Source of the DNA: CAZIDL01 sp964537825
Lineage (GTDB): Bacteria; Bacteroidota; Bacteroidia; Flavobacteriales_D; CAYVSK01
Direction of reading: 5' to 3'
DNA length: 30,230 bases
Assembly: GCA_964537825.1 (NCBI GenBank)
Contig: CAZIDL010000028.1
Coordinates: 1 to 30,230, forward strand
Shown piece by piece: positions 14,828 to 23,645 of the stretch. Under the pieces are notes generated by a model. It made no database searches. It was not told the DNA's origin and saw only the letters and a list, made by a program, of their open reading frames with translations. The position numbers and the translations under genes are program-made. Position 1 is the stretch's first letter. Each line of letters begins with the position of its first letter.

Positions 14828-15478
14828 CTAACGGAGGTCGATCTTTTCGATACCTGGATGTTCGGAGGGATCGAAGGTAAAGGTCCCTTCGTCCATAGGG
14901 ACCCCGGTTTTTAGCTCCTTGACGGTATAAACGTAATCGGTGCCCCGCTTCCCGTAGACGTGCACTTCGTGGATCTGTTCCTTTTCCTTGTCGATCTTGA
15001 GCTGGATGGTGTGGAAAGCTTTATCCCCTGGCTTTTTAGGGTAGAGTTTGATCACGTGATAACTCCGGCCGTCCTCTTTGATCCGCTTTGCGTATTCGTA
15101 TTTGTAGCCCTTTTCCCAGATCGTGAAGAGGTCGGTCGGGTGGACCACCCGGCCTTCTTCTCCCTCCTTGTTCGCGTTCTTGATCTGGACCTCGTTGTCC
15201 TTTTTGAGGAAGATCCAGCGGGTTTTGCCATCGCTATAGACCTTTTGCTTGCCCAGATCGAGGACGAACTTGTCCCCCTTTAGTTTGAGCTTTCCTTGCC
15301 GCTCCATGTTCACGTCGTCCTTCTTGTTGATCATCCGCGAGGTGAATTTTGCCTGAATGGTCTCGTTCTTGCGATGTTTGGCGGAAAGTGATTCAAGGAT
15401 CCTCCCGGCCTTTTTTTCCTGCTGAGCGAATAGGGAGGCGGGGAGGAGGAATAGGATCATCGCTGCGATGGGTTTCAT
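14828..15478 (-). CDS. lolA: Outer-membrane lipoprotein carrier protein LolA-like
   Basis: 216 residues with a signal peptide ending around residue 19 (LPASLFAQ), then 'ILESLSAKHRKNETIQAKFT', the characteristic LolA opening, and the strand pairs 'QGKLKLKGDKFVLDL', 'YSDGKTRWIFLKKDNEVQI' and the late 'GTFTFDPSEHPGIEKIDLR'. LolA proteins are periplasmic chaperones that take lipoproteins from LolCDE to the outer membrane. LolB is generally absent in Bacteroidetes, so this protein may do the whole transfer (family knowledge). It starts 9 bp after the ftsK stop; ftsK-lolA adjacency is recurrent in this phylum. Two probable clients, the lipoproteins at 13259-14717, follow directly but have their own promoter. 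Confidence 0.9.
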   Translation of the reverse strand: MKPIAAMILFLLPASLFAQQEKKAGRILESLSAKHRKNETIQAKFTSRMINKKDDVNMERQGKLKLKGDKFVLDLGKQKVYSDGKTRWIFLKKDNEVQIKNANKEGEEGRVVHPTDLFTIWEKGYKYEYAKRIKEDGRSYHVIKLYPKKPGDKAFHTIQLKIDKEKEQIHEVHVYGKRGTDYVYTVKELKTGVPMDEGTFTFDPSEHPGIEKIDLR

Positions 15479-15487
15479 ATGGGGATC

Positions 15488-18145
15488 TCAGTTTTCAGGG
15501 TCCGGCGTTTCGCCGCTCAAAAAGCGTTCCAAGGACTCTTCATCGGGGATCATGACCTTTCGGGAACGGCTCCCTTCGAAGGGGCCGACCACGCCGGCGT
15601 TCTCCAATTGATCCATGATGCGTCCGGCCCGGTTGTAGCCGAGCTTCAGTTTTCGCTGGATCAGTGAGGTCGATCCTTGTTGATGTTGCACCATCAGTTT
15701 AGCCGCTTCTTCGAAAAGGGCGTCCCGTTCTTCATCATCTCCTCCTGCAGTTGCTTCACCCCCCTCGTCCACTTCAGGAAGGAGGTAGGGGTTCATATAA
15801 CCACGCTGCTCACCGATGTGTTCGGTGACCTTTTCCACTTCCGGAGTATCGAGGAACGCACATTGCAAACGTACCGGATCGCTACCGGTCGAGAGCAGCA
15901 TATCACCTTTTCCGATCAATTGCTCTGCACCGCCTGCATCGAGGATGGTCCGGGAGTCTACCTGAGAAGTGACACGGAAGGCGATCCGCGCGGGGAAGTT
16001 GGCTTTGATCAGACCGGTGATGACCTTTACCGACGGACGTTGGGTGGCAATGATGAGATGGATGCCGATCGCACGGGCCAATTGAGCGAGACGAGCGATG
16101 TAATGCTCCACATCCTTCCCGGCCGTCATGATAAGGTCGGCGAACTCATCGACCACGAGCACGATGTAAGGGAGGTAGCGGTGTCCGTTCTCCGGATTCA
16201 ACCGGCGTTGTATGAACTTCCTGTTGTATTCTTTCACGTTCCGGACCTGCGCGTCCTCGAGGAGCTTGTAGCGCTGGTCCATCTCTTCGCAGAGCGACTT
16301 CAGGGTCGTCACCACCTTCGAGATCTCGGAAACGATGGCTTTATCCTCATCGGGCAATTGAGCCAGGAAGTGGCGTTCGATCTTGTGGAAGAGGGTGAGC
16401 TCCACCTTCTTCGGATCCACCAGCACGAACTTCACCTGCGAGGGATGGCGCTTGTAGAGAAGGCTCGCTAGGATCACGTTCAGCCCCACTGATTTACCCT
16501 GACCCGTCGCCCCGGCCATAAGGAGGTGGGGCATCTGGGTGAGGTCCTCCATGTAGGTCTCGTTCTGAATGGTCTTCCCCAGAGCCATGGGTAGTTCCAT
16601 GTCGGAGTTCTGGAACTTTTCGGAAGCGATGAGGGTGCGCATCCCTACCACCTGGGGTTTGGCATTGGGGACCTCGATGCCGACCGTCCCGCGTCCCGGA
16701 ATGGGGGCGATGATACGGACTCCTTTGGCGGCCAGACTGAGGGTGATATCGTCCTCGAGGTTCTTGATACGGGAGACTTTGACGCCCGGTGCCGGCTGGA
16801 TCTCATAGAGGGTAAGGGTAGGACCGACGGTGGCCGAGATCTGGGAGACCTCGATCTTGTGATGACCGAGCGTTTTGACGATCTGGTCCTTCTTAGCTGC
16901 CAGTTCGTCCTTGTCGATCTCGACCTCACCCGTTCCGTGATCGTCAAGAAGGTCCAGGGGAGGCATCTGGTAATCGGGAAGGTCGAGGCGGGGATCGTAC
17001 TCCCCGAACTCGCGGTTCTTTTTGCGGATCTCTTCCTCTGTAGCTTCCTGGTCGCCCTCAGCTACCGCAACCGAAAAGCCGTTCGTTCCAACTTCAGCCT
17101 CGCTCCCTTCTTCTTCCGGTCCAGCTACTTCTTCACCCGCTCGTTCTTTCTGTGCTTCCTCGGGATGATCCTCCGCTTCTTCTGCGCCCCCCTCTTCATG
17201 GCTTACTTCTTGTTCTTTGTCAGCGCCTTCCTCCTCCTTCCCTGCCTCAGTTTCCACTCGTTCGTTCTCTTCATCCCCTTTTTCTTTGCTGTGATCGATC
17301 ACGACGCCTTCTGCAGCATCCGCTTCCTCGGAGGGCTCGGCTTCTTGTTCCGGATCCATGGCATCAGGCGGAGTGGGAGGAGCACTGGCATCTTCTGTTC
17401 CCCCTTCTGATCCTTCGGGCTCTGGAGTTTCCGTTCTTTCTTCCGTGGCGGTTTCGGCATTAGCAGCATCTGCTCCCTCGGGTTCCGCTTCTTCCTTTTT
17501 CTTACCGAAAAGCTGGCTAAGGGAGGGGTCGAAACTGTAGATCAGGAAGCCACCGAAGAGAAAAAGGAGGAGGAAGGCGGTCCCCACCCGTCCGAGAAGG
17601 GCATGAAGCCAAGTGTTGAGCTGATGTCCAAAAGCCCCGCCCAGGAAGAGCAGCTCTTCCTGAAAGAAAAAGCTGAAAGCTGCAGACCCCCAGAACATTA
17701 AGAAAACGAGCACGGGAAGGGTCCATCTCAGGCTGAGGAGCGAGATCCGGAAGAGGACCTTCACGCCCAGCAAAAAGAGGATGGGGATGAAGAGGAAAGC
17801 GGAGATCCCGAACCAGTTGTGGATGAAGAAATGGGAGAGGAGCGCCCCCAATTTCCCCAGCCAGTTCTCCACCCGCACTTCGGGATCGAAGAGGAATTCC
17901 CACCAGGAGGGGGCGGTCACCTTATCCTGGTCCAAATGCCAGGTAAAGAGATAGGAGACGAAAGCGATGGCAAGGTAGACCGTCAGAAGAAGCAAAAAGC
18001 CCCCGAAGACTTTCCGGGTCCGGGGATCCCTGATCCAGGAATTCACACTCTGCAGGAACCCGGTGACCCCTCTGCTTCCCTTACGGAGAACGCTTTCGGG
18101 TTCTTTACGCGCCTCTTCTTTGAATCGGTTCTTCTTCCGGGACAT
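15488..18145 (-). CDS. ftsK: DNA translocase FtsK
   Basis: 885 residues from the ATG at 18145 (MSRKKNRF); the longer open frame upstream has no FtsK-like content and includes the promoter region. Four membrane spans (~47-68, 103-132, 141-161, 187-205) anchor it at the septum. A strongly acidic, Glu-rich low-complexity linker (~215-375) precedes the motor. The RecA-like motor (~415-780) has Walker A GATGQGKS at 545-552, Walker B VLVVDEFAD at 662-670 and the 'ATQRPSVKVITGLIKANFPARIAF' segment. A C-terminal gamma winged helix (~805-875, 'QGSTSLIQRKLKLGYNRAGR') reads orienting DNA sequences. It pumps chromosome ends across the closing septum and activates dimer resolution. It is followed by lolA after 9 bp and preceded by a -7 box at 18169-18176. 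Confidence 0.96.
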   Translation of the reverse strand: MSRKKNRFKEEARKEPESVLRKGSRGVTGFLQSVNSWIRDPRTRKVFGGFLLLLTVYLAIAFVSYLFTWHLDQDKVTAPSWWEFLFDPEVRVENWLGKLGALLSHFFIHNWFGISAFLFIPILFLLGVKVLFRISLLSLRWTLPVLVFLMFWGSAAFSFFFQEELLFLGGAFGHQLNTWLHALLGRVGTAFLLLFLFGGFLIYSFDPSLSQLFGKKKEEAEPEGADAANAETATEERTETPEPEGSEGGTEDASAPPTPPDAMDPEQEAEPSEEADAAEGVVIDHSKEKGDEENERVETEAGKEEEGADKEQEVSHEEGGAEEAEDHPEEAQKERAGEEVAGPEEEGSEAEVGTNGFSVAVAEGDQEATEEEIRKKNREFGEYDPRLDLPDYQMPPLDLLDDHGTGEVEIDKDELAAKKDQIVKTLGHHKIEVSQISATVGPTLTLYEIQPAPGVKVSRIKNLEDDITLSLAAKGVRIIAPIPGRGTVGIEVPNAKPQVVGMRTLIASEKFQNSDMELPMALGKTIQNETYMEDLTQMPHLLMAGATGQGKSVGLNVILASLLYKRHPSQVKFVLVDPKKVELTLFHKIERHFLAQLPDEDKAIVSEISKVVTTLKSLCEEMDQRYKLLEDAQVRNVKEYNRKFIQRRLNPENGHRYLPYIVLVVDEFADLIMTAGKDVEHYIARLAQLARAIGIHLIIATQRPSVKVITGLIKANFPARIAFRVTSQVDSRTILDAGGAEQLIGKGDMLLSTGSDPVRLQCAFLDTPEVEKVTEHIGEQRGYMNPYLLPEVDEGGEATAGGDDEERDALFEEAAKLMVQHQQGSTSLIQRKLKLGYNRAGRIMDQLENAGVVGPFEGSRSRKVMIPDEESLERFLSGETPDPEN

Positions 18146-18168
18146 GCCTTCAAAACGGGCTTGATCAT

Positions 18169-18176
18169 CAAAAGTA
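18169..18176 (-). promoter_or_regulatory. -7 promoter element of ftsK
   Basis: The minus strand reads TACTTTTG, a perfect TAnnTTTG box, 23 nt before the ftsK ATG. No TTG lies at the ideal distance: a TTC is found 18 nt upstream and a TTG 24 nt upstream. The element supports the start at 18145, because the longer frame would begin upstream of the promoter. Confidence 0.45.
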
Positions 18177-18331
18177 AACGCTCCTTTCCCCGGAGAACGG
18201 CAAGGGATGCGTTCTCTTATCAACAAGGGCTTGAGGAAAAAGGAAGAGGTGATGTTCCGATGGACCAACAGGCCAACACAGCACGTGATCAACGGAACAA
18301 AAGTCGGTCATAAGAAGGGGCAAGAAGCTTT

Positions 18332-18356
18332 TTTTGCTAAGAGACCGTTAGCAAAA
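18332..18356. repeat. 9-bp perfect inverted repeat upstream of the VWA gene
   Basis: TTTTGCTAA (18332-18340), a 7-nt spacer GAGACCG, then TTAGCAAAA (18348-18356). It lies 17 nt before the VWA gene's ATG in the ftsK/VWA divergent region. It is not followed by a T tract in either direction that would make it a terminator, so an operator or a 5'-leader hairpin is more likely. Confidence 0.55.
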
Positions 18357-18373
18357 GAGGGGCTTGCAGGGAG

Positions 18374-19546
18374 ATGGATCAGGGACCTTTCATTCCTGTG
18401 AACGATCTTTCCGTTTCCCCTGTTCTAAAAAAGCAAGCTCGCCGTATGCTCGGATTCCGCTTCACCCGATACATGCCCGAAAAGGACGAACGAAGTCCTT
18501 ATCAACAGCTTCAGGACCTTTTCATGGAACTGCTCACTTATACGGCCGGTGATGTGGATGAAGCCATCGATTGGATGCGGGAGCTCGACGAGGCCTATAA
18601 CCTTGAGGAGCGAACGGGAATGAGCATCGATGAGTTCCTTGATGAACTCAAGAAAAAAGGCTTTATCCAGGACGATCAGCAGGGTGGAGGCCAGAAAATG
18701 ACCGCCAAGAGCGAGCAGACCATTCGCAAACGCTCCCTCGACCGCATCTTCGGTAAGCTCAAAAAGGGGAGGAAAGGCGATCACAGTACGGATCATCCGG
18801 GCGCTGGTGAAGAGTCCAGCTCGGACCGAAGGCCCTTCCAGTTCGGAGATCGCCCGGAGAACATCGCCATGACGGATTCGCTGCGGAACGCGCAGATCAA
18901 TCATGGACCGGGTTCATCCAACATGACGGAGGACGACCTGGAGGTGGTGGAGGACCGCTATCAGACCCTTAGTTCCACGGTCCTCATGATCGATATCTCC
19001 CATTCGATGGTCCTTTACGGTGAGGATCGCATCACTCCGGCCAAAAAGGTCGCCATGGCCTTATCCGAACTGATCAGTACCAAGTACCCCAAGGACACGC
19101 TCGATATTGTGGTCTTCGGGGATGATGCCTGGGAGATCACGATCAAGGAACTGCCTTACCTGCAGGTCGGGCCTTACCACACGAACACGGTCGCCGGTCT
19201 TCAACGGGCCGCGGATATCCTGAAACGCCGGAAGAACCCGAATCAGCAGATCTTCATGATCACGGACGGGAAGCCCACCTGTCTGAAGGAAGGTGGAGAA
19301 TACTACATCAATAGCATGGGGATGGATCCCCATATCGAGAGCGAAACCTTGAAATGGGCCAAGCGATTGCGGAAAGCGGACGTTCCGGTCACCACTTTCA
19401 TGATCGCACAAGACCCCTTTCTGAAGCGATTTGTAGAGGAATTCACCCGGGTGAACAAAGGGAAAGCTTTTTATACCCACCTTCAAGGCCTCGGAGAATT
19501 GATCTTCGAGGATTACGAGGCCAATCGTCGACGCAACATCAAATGA
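18374..19546 (+). CDS. VWA (von Willebrand A) domain protein, partner of the adjacent AAA+ ATPase
   Basis: 390 residues, no signal peptide or membrane span, so cytoplasmic. The N-terminal ~110 residues are helical and acidic, followed by a basic linker (~111-135). The VWA domain (~200-385) has the MIDAS metal site D207-I-S-H-S211 (DxSxS), a threonine around 270-272 and D298 in ITDGKP. In MoxR/VWA and magnesium-chelatase (BchI/BchD) pairs such proteins hold the substrate while the AAA+ ring supplies the force. The ATPase gene follows after a 10-bp gap, so a complex is very likely. No metal-insertion or cofactor-biosynthesis genes are nearby, so chelatase activity itself is not supported. The ATG at 18374 is preceded by AGGGAG and the inverted repeat at 18332-18356. 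Confidence 0.88.
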   Translation: MDQGPFIPVNDLSVSPVLKKQARRMLGFRFTRYMPEKDERSPYQQLQDLFMELLTYTAGDVDEAIDWMRELDEAYNLEERTGMSIDEFLDELKKKGFIQDDQQGGGQKMTAKSEQTIRKRSLDRIFGKLKKGRKGDHSTDHPGAGEESSSDRRPFQFGDRPENIAMTDSLRNAQINHGPGSSNMTEDDLEVVEDRYQTLSSTVLMIDISHSMVLYGEDRITPAKKVAMALSELISTKYPKDTLDIVVFGDDAWEITIKELPYLQVGPYHTNTVAGLQRAADILKRRKNPNQQIFMITDGKPTCLKEGGEYYINSMGMDPHIESETLKWAKRLRKADVPVTTFMIAQDPFLKRFVEEFTRVNKGKAFYTHLQGLGELIFEDYEANRRRNIK

Positions 19547-19556
19547 ACGAAGATCC

Positions 19557-21071
19557 ATGAAAGAGGAGCAAGATGTGAAAACCCTGCCCCGGACCCTCGG
19601 AGACCTTAAGGAGAGCGGGTACCGTCCCCGTGTCATCAAGGATGAGCTCCGTGAGAACCTTATCGAAAAACTCCGGAGCGGTGAGGAAGTCTTTCAGGGC
19701 ATTCTGGGCTATGAGGATACCGTGATCCCCGATGTCCAGCGGGCGATCCTCGCCCGCCACAACATCAATCTTCTCGGGTTACGCGGTCAGGCCAAGACCA
19801 GCATCGCCCGCGCGATGGTGAGGCTTTTGGACGAATACATGCCCGTTGTGAAAGGCGGAGATCTTAACGACGATCCCTATGCACCGCTTTCTCTTGCGGC
19901 CCGCGAACTCGTTTACGATAAGGGGGACGATACGCCCATCGAATGGGTCCATCGGAACGATCGCTATACGGAGAAGTTGGCTACGCCTGACGTGACCGTC
20001 GCCGATCTGATCGGGGACGTCGATCCCATCAAAGCAGCGAACCTGGGTTTGCCCTATTCCGATGAAAGGGTCATTCATTACGGACTCGTCCCCAATTCCA
20101 ACCGCGGCATCTTCGTGATCAACGAACTGCCTGACTTGCAGCCTCGCATTCAGGTAGCCCTTTTCAACATCCTCCAGGAAGGCGATATCCAGATCCGTGG
20201 CTTTAAGATGCGCCTTCCGCTCGACATCCAGTTCGTCTTTACAGCAAATCCGGAGGATTACACGAACCGGGGAACGATCGTTACACCGCTCAAAGACCGG
20301 ATCCAAAGCCAGATCCTCACCCATTATCCGCGCGATCTGGAGACCTCTAAGGCCATCACTAAACAAGAGGCAGGTGTGGACGAAGCTCAGTCGGAGCTTG
20401 TGAAGATCCCTGAGCTTATCGAGGATATGGTGGAACGGATCGCCTTCGAAGCGCGCGAAAGCGAATATGTCGACCATCAGAGCGGCGTTTCCGCCCGGAT
20501 GACCATTACGGTCTACGAACATTTGCTCAGTTCGGCTGAACGAAGGGCCCTTCTGAACGACGAGAACGAGACCATGGCCCGTAATGCGGACCTTTTCAAT
20601 ACGGTGGCCGCTATCACTGGTAAGATCGAGCTGGTCTACGAAGGGGAACAAGAAGGGCCTGAAGGCGTGGCCTACCATCTTATCGGCCAGACGATCCGCA
20701 AGCTCTTCCCTACCTATTTCCCCGATCCGGAATCCATTCGAAGGAAGAAGGACGATGAGGAAAAAGAGGACCCCTATCGGCCGGTCGTCGATTGGTTCGG
20801 GAAGAACGAGCTCGAGATCGGTCACCATGCCAGTGAGGAGGAATACCGCAAGACCCTCGACCAAGTGAGCGGTCTTGGGGAATTGGTCGATCGCTACGTT
20901 CCCGGCCTTCCAAAAGATGAGCGTTACCGCTTCATGGAATTCGTCCTCCACGGCCTTGCCGAGCACTCGATGCTCTCAAGACACGGGATGGACCGTGCTA
21001 TGAGCTTCAAGGACATCCTCAATTCCGTTTTTTCCAGTACGGACCTGGACGATGAGGACGAGGGCTTTTGA
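19557..21071 (+). CDS. AAA+ ATPase, MoxR/magnesium-chelatase ChlI-like
   Basis: 504 residues, cytoplasmic. Walker A is 'GLRGQAKTS' at 74-82 (Lys80, Thr81), with Ala where most P-loops have Gly before the Lys. The Walker B strand is IFVINE at 185-190, with Asn in place of the usual Asp but the catalytic Glu190 kept. Sensor-1 Asn231 lies in FTANPEDYTNRG and the arginine of LKDR (248) is a candidate finger. 'LFNILQEGDIQIRGF' is the helix-2-insert-type segment seen in chelatase-like AAA+ proteins. The C-terminal ~150 residues are a family-specific helical tail. With the VWA protein encoded 10 bp upstream it probably forms a chaperone-like remodelling machine; the substrate is unknown. Confidence 0.88.
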   Translation: MKEEQDVKTLPRTLGDLKESGYRPRVIKDELRENLIEKLRSGEEVFQGILGYEDTVIPDVQRAILARHNINLLGLRGQAKTSIARAMVRLLDEYMPVVKGGDLNDDPYAPLSLAARELVYDKGDDTPIEWVHRNDRYTEKLATPDVTVADLIGDVDPIKAANLGLPYSDERVIHYGLVPNSNRGIFVINELPDLQPRIQVALFNILQEGDIQIRGFKMRLPLDIQFVFTANPEDYTNRGTIVTPLKDRIQSQILTHYPRDLETSKAITKQEAGVDEAQSELVKIPELIEDMVERIAFEARESEYVDHQSGVSARMTITVYEHLLSSAERRALLNDENETMARNADLFNTVAAITGKIELVYEGEQEGPEGVAYHLIGQTIRKLFPTYFPDPESIRRKKDDEEKEDPYRPVVDWFGKNELEIGHHASEEEYRKTLDQVSGLGELVDRYVPGLPKDERYRFMEFVLHGLAEHSMLSRHGMDRAMSFKDILNSVFSSTDLDDEDEGF

Positions 21072-21223
21072 TCCTCGTCGACGATCGGAAAAGTTTCAAG
21101 CTATTTTCCTATTTTCTCAAGCTTTTCCTGGCTTAGAAGGGTATGAAAGCTGTGCTTAGCGACCGGTCCAGCTCCTCCTGTGAATGATGGAGCACACGCC
21201 CCCTCGGGATCGTTCGGTAAGAT

Positions 21224-21251
21224 AGGGGTTCAGGGGTAGCTTGAAACCCCT
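21224..21251. terminator. Possible hairpin terminator between the AAA+ ATPase and degP genes
   Basis: AGGGGTTCA (21224-21232) pairs with TGAAACCCCT (21242-21251) with one bulged base and a 9-nt loop, right at the convergent gene ends (21071 and 21257). Only TTT follows on the plus side and no T run on the minus side, so termination strength is doubtful. Confidence 0.4.
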
Positions 21252-21256
21252 TTCGC

Positions 21257-22744
21257 TCAGCCCCCGATCCCGTAATAGGCCTTCATACCGTTGGGATAGA
21301 CCCCTCCGATCAGAACACCCTGATCTTCTTTTTTGGCAAGGTATTCTTTGATGTCCGCTACGGAGTTCACTTTCTTCCGATCCACCCTGAGAATGATGAA
21401 TCCTTCTCGCACGCCGGCTTTACGGAGTTTTCCACTGCTCAGTTCCTTGACCTGGACCCCGTGGTCAAGTCCCAATTTTTCCCGGTACTCACTGGGTAGT
21501 TGGGTGAGTTCAGCACCAAGCTCGTTCAGGGATCCCTTGCTTTCGCTGGCCTTGACCAGTTCTTCAGTCCCTTCGCGGTTCCGCAAGGTCACATCGAGCT
21601 CTTTTTTCTCGCCCTCACGGATCACCGTGACCGTGACCTCATCACCGGGTCGGTATTTGCTCACCTGTCCCTGTAGTTGGGGAACGTTCTCCACCTTGAC
21701 CGAACCGACCTTCGTAATGATGTCCTCCTCCTGGATCCCGGCTTTTTTTGCAGCACCGTCATCCATAAGGCCGGCCACGTAAACCCCTTGCATGCGGTCG
21801 AGGTCCTTTTCCTGGGCGAGCTCATCGGAGATGTTCCGGATCTTGACGCCGATATAAGCCCGCTGGACCTTCCCGTACTCGATAATGTCTTTGACGACCT
21901 TCTGGACGATGTTCACCGGAATGGCGAAGGAATAGCCGGTATAGGATCCCGTGTTGGATGCGATCGCCGTATTGATGCCCACGAGCTGCCCCTTTGCATC
22001 CACGAGGGCCCCACCGCTATTGCCCGGGTTCACTGCAGCGTCCGTTTGGATGAAGGATTCGATGGGAAAGAAATCCCTGCTCGGATCGCGCCTCCGAAGG
22101 TCGATGTTGCGCCCTTTTGCGCTTACGATCCCTGCGGTGACCGTAGAGGTCAGGTTGAAGGGGTTCCCGACCGCAAGGACCCATTCTCCGACTTCGATCT
22201 TATCCGAATTTCCGTATTCGATCGTCGGAAGCCCCTCGGCGTCCACTTTGAGAAGCGCAAGGTCGGTCGCTTTATCCTGGCCGACGATCTTAGCTTTGAA
22301 GGTCTTTCCGTCGTTCAGTACGATCTTGATTTCGCTCGCCTTTTCCACGACGTGGTTGTTCGTGACCACGTAACCGTCCTGGGAAACGATCACCCCGGAT
22401 CCGGCGGATAGTGCTTTTTTCTGTTTTTTGCGCGGCCCGCGGAAGAAAAGTTCCAGCGGATCCTGATAGCCCTGCCCCCTGTAACGGGTCTTTACGTGAA
22501 CGACCGCGTTGACCGACTTTTTAGCAGCTTTAGTGAAATCTTTCGATCGTGGGGGAGGACTACTGGCGCGGACCATGTTGGGCATCTTGTTGACGCGTTG
22601 GATGTCCGCGGTCGTACGTTCCTGATAGGCTCGATCCTCCTTGGGTGTGTCCCCCATGCTTCCCTCGTAGATCGCAATGGCCGCTGTTCCTCCGACCAGA
22701 CCGAAAAGGAGGGCGCTCAATGACTTTCTTATATTCGCTTTCAT
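21257..22744 (-). CDS. degP: Periplasmic serine protease/chaperone, DegP/HtrA (Do) family
   Basis: 495 residues. The N-terminal hydrophobic stretch (~8-26) acts as a signal or anchor. The trypsin-like domain (~70-280) has the complete triad: His131 in TNNHVV, Asp161 in ATDLALLKV and Ser243 in GNSGGALV. Two PDZ domains follow (~285-385, beginning RAYIGVKI, and ~405-490, with 'GVREGFIILRVDRKKVNSV'), giving the DegP/DegQ layout. It degrades or refolds misfolded envelope proteins. The ATG has AAGGA a few bases upstream, one of few SD-like sites in the window, but I find no consensus -7 box. It stands alone, divergent from dapF. Confidence 0.95.
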   Translation of the reverse strand: MKANIRKSLSALLFGLVGGTAAIAIYEGSMGDTPKEDRAYQERTTADIQRVNKMPNMVRASSPPPRSKDFTKAAKKSVNAVVHVKTRYRGQGYQDPLELFFRGPRKKQKKALSAGSGVIVSQDGYVVTNNHVVEKASEIKIVLNDGKTFKAKIVGQDKATDLALLKVDAEGLPTIEYGNSDKIEVGEWVLAVGNPFNLTSTVTAGIVSAKGRNIDLRRRDPSRDFFPIESFIQTDAAVNPGNSGGALVDAKGQLVGINTAIASNTGSYTGYSFAIPVNIVQKVVKDIIEYGKVQRAYIGVKIRNISDELAQEKDLDRMQGVYVAGLMDDGAAKKAGIQEEDIITKVGSVKVENVPQLQGQVSKYRPGDEVTVTVIREGEKKELDVTLRNREGTEELVKASESKGSLNELGAELTQLPSEYREKLGLDHGVQVKELSSGKLRKAGVREGFIILRVDRKKVNSVADIKEYLAKKEDQGVLIGGVYPNGMKAYYGIGG

Positions 22745-22811
22745 ATTCCTTCGCTTTTTTAAAAGGCGGTGGCCTTTCCATTGAGGTAAACCTTTAACGA
22801 TCCCATAGGGT

Positions 22812-22845
22812 TTGATCGCAGGCCCCGTTCGCCTGAAAAATTTTG
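22812..22845 (+). promoter_or_regulatory. Weak candidate promoter of the dapF operon
   Basis: TTG (22812-22814) and AAATTTTG (22838-22845, one mismatch to TAnnTTTG) are separated by 23 nt, at the upper limit of the usual spacing. The box ends 20 nt before the dapF ATG. Support is by pattern and position only. Confidence 0.28.
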
Positions 22846-22865
22846 TTAAAGCCGTTCACTTTTTC

Positions 22866-23645
22866 ATGCTACCCCTTTATTTCAACAAGTACCAAGCAAC
22901 GGGGAACGATTTCGTCCTTTTGGATGATCGAGGCAGCGGGGAGACACCGCTTAGCAATGATCAGGTGCGTTGGCTTTGCGATCGGCATTTCGGTGTTGGT
23001 GGAGATGGCTTGATCCAGCTCCTCCCCGATCCGGAGTTGGATATGGAGATGCGTTTTTACAATCCCGACGCTTCCATGAGCTTTTGCGGCAACGGGAGCC
23101 GCTGCGCTGTCCAAGCGTTCTTCGCTATGGAAAATGAAGGAGGTGACGTCCGTTTTCGCGCGATAGATGGGGTCCACGAAGGGGAGTTATGGGCGGACGG
23201 TCGTGTTTCGGTCAGCATCGGTGATGTAGAGAAGGTTGAAGAGCGGAAGGGGCACTTTTTCGTCGATACCGGTTCCCCTCACGTGATCCGCGTCTTTGAT
23301 GATGATATCGATGAGGGGGAGCTCGAGGAGGAGGCGCTTTTCTTCAAAAGGGACCCTTTATACGTAGATGAAGGGGTGAACGTGAACCTTGTCCGTTTGC
23401 TGGAGGAAGGGCATGTTGCGATCCGTACGCACGAACGGGGTGTGGAAGCTGAGACCCTCTCCTGCGGGAGTGGTGTAACGGCTGCTGCATTATGGGCAGC
23501 CCATCTGGGGAAGGCAGGGGATCGATGCAGGGTAAGCACGCGGGGTGGGGATCTGGAAGTCCGTTTCCATCACACGGTCAGCACTTTTCGCGATATTCGA
23601 CTCATCGGACCTGCTGAGAAGGTCTTTAGCGGAGAGATCGGATGA
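22866..23645 (+). CDS. dapF: Diaminopimelate epimerase
   Basis: 259 residues from the ATG at 22866, which places 'FNKYQATGNDFVLLDD', the conserved family opening, at the N-terminus; the longer frame adds 18 unrelated residues. The two catalytic cysteines are Cys74 in MSFCGNGSRC and Cys200 in 'AETLSCGSGVTAAAL', a cofactor-independent thiol/thiolate pair that converts LL- to meso-diaminopimelate for peptidoglycan and lysine. The other family segments are present too: 'HFGVGGDGLI', 'FVDTGSPHVI' and 'GVNVNLVRLL'. It heads a plus-strand operon; its TGA overlaps the next ATG as ATGA. Confidence 0.95.
   Translation: MLPLYFNKYQATGNDFVLLDDRGSGETPLSNDQVRWLCDRHFGVGGDGLIQLLPDPELDMEMRFYNPDASMSFCGNGSRCAVQAFFAMENEGGDVRFRAIDGVHEGELWADGRVSVSIGDVEKVEERKGHFFVDTGSPHVIRVFDDDIDEGELEEEALFFKRDPLYVDEGVNVNLVRLLEEGHVAIRTHERGVEAETLSCGSGVTAAALWAAHLGKAGDRCRVSTRGGDLEVRFHHTVSTFRDIRLIGPAEKVFSGEIG

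Noticed and set aside
16859..17410. Plus-strand open frame of 183 codons opposite ftsK
   Set aside because: It is the antisense of the acidic FtsK linker; its Phe/Ser-rich product has no motifs and arises from Glu codon bias.
18146..18292. N-terminal extension of FtsK by 49 residues
   Set aside because: It has no FtsK-like sequence and spans the perfect -7 box at 18169-18176; MSRKKNRF is the usual kind of start.
21092..21130. CAAGCT/CTATTTTC short repeats after the AAA+ gene
   Set aside because: Small AT-rich repetitions without symmetry or spacing that suggests a site.
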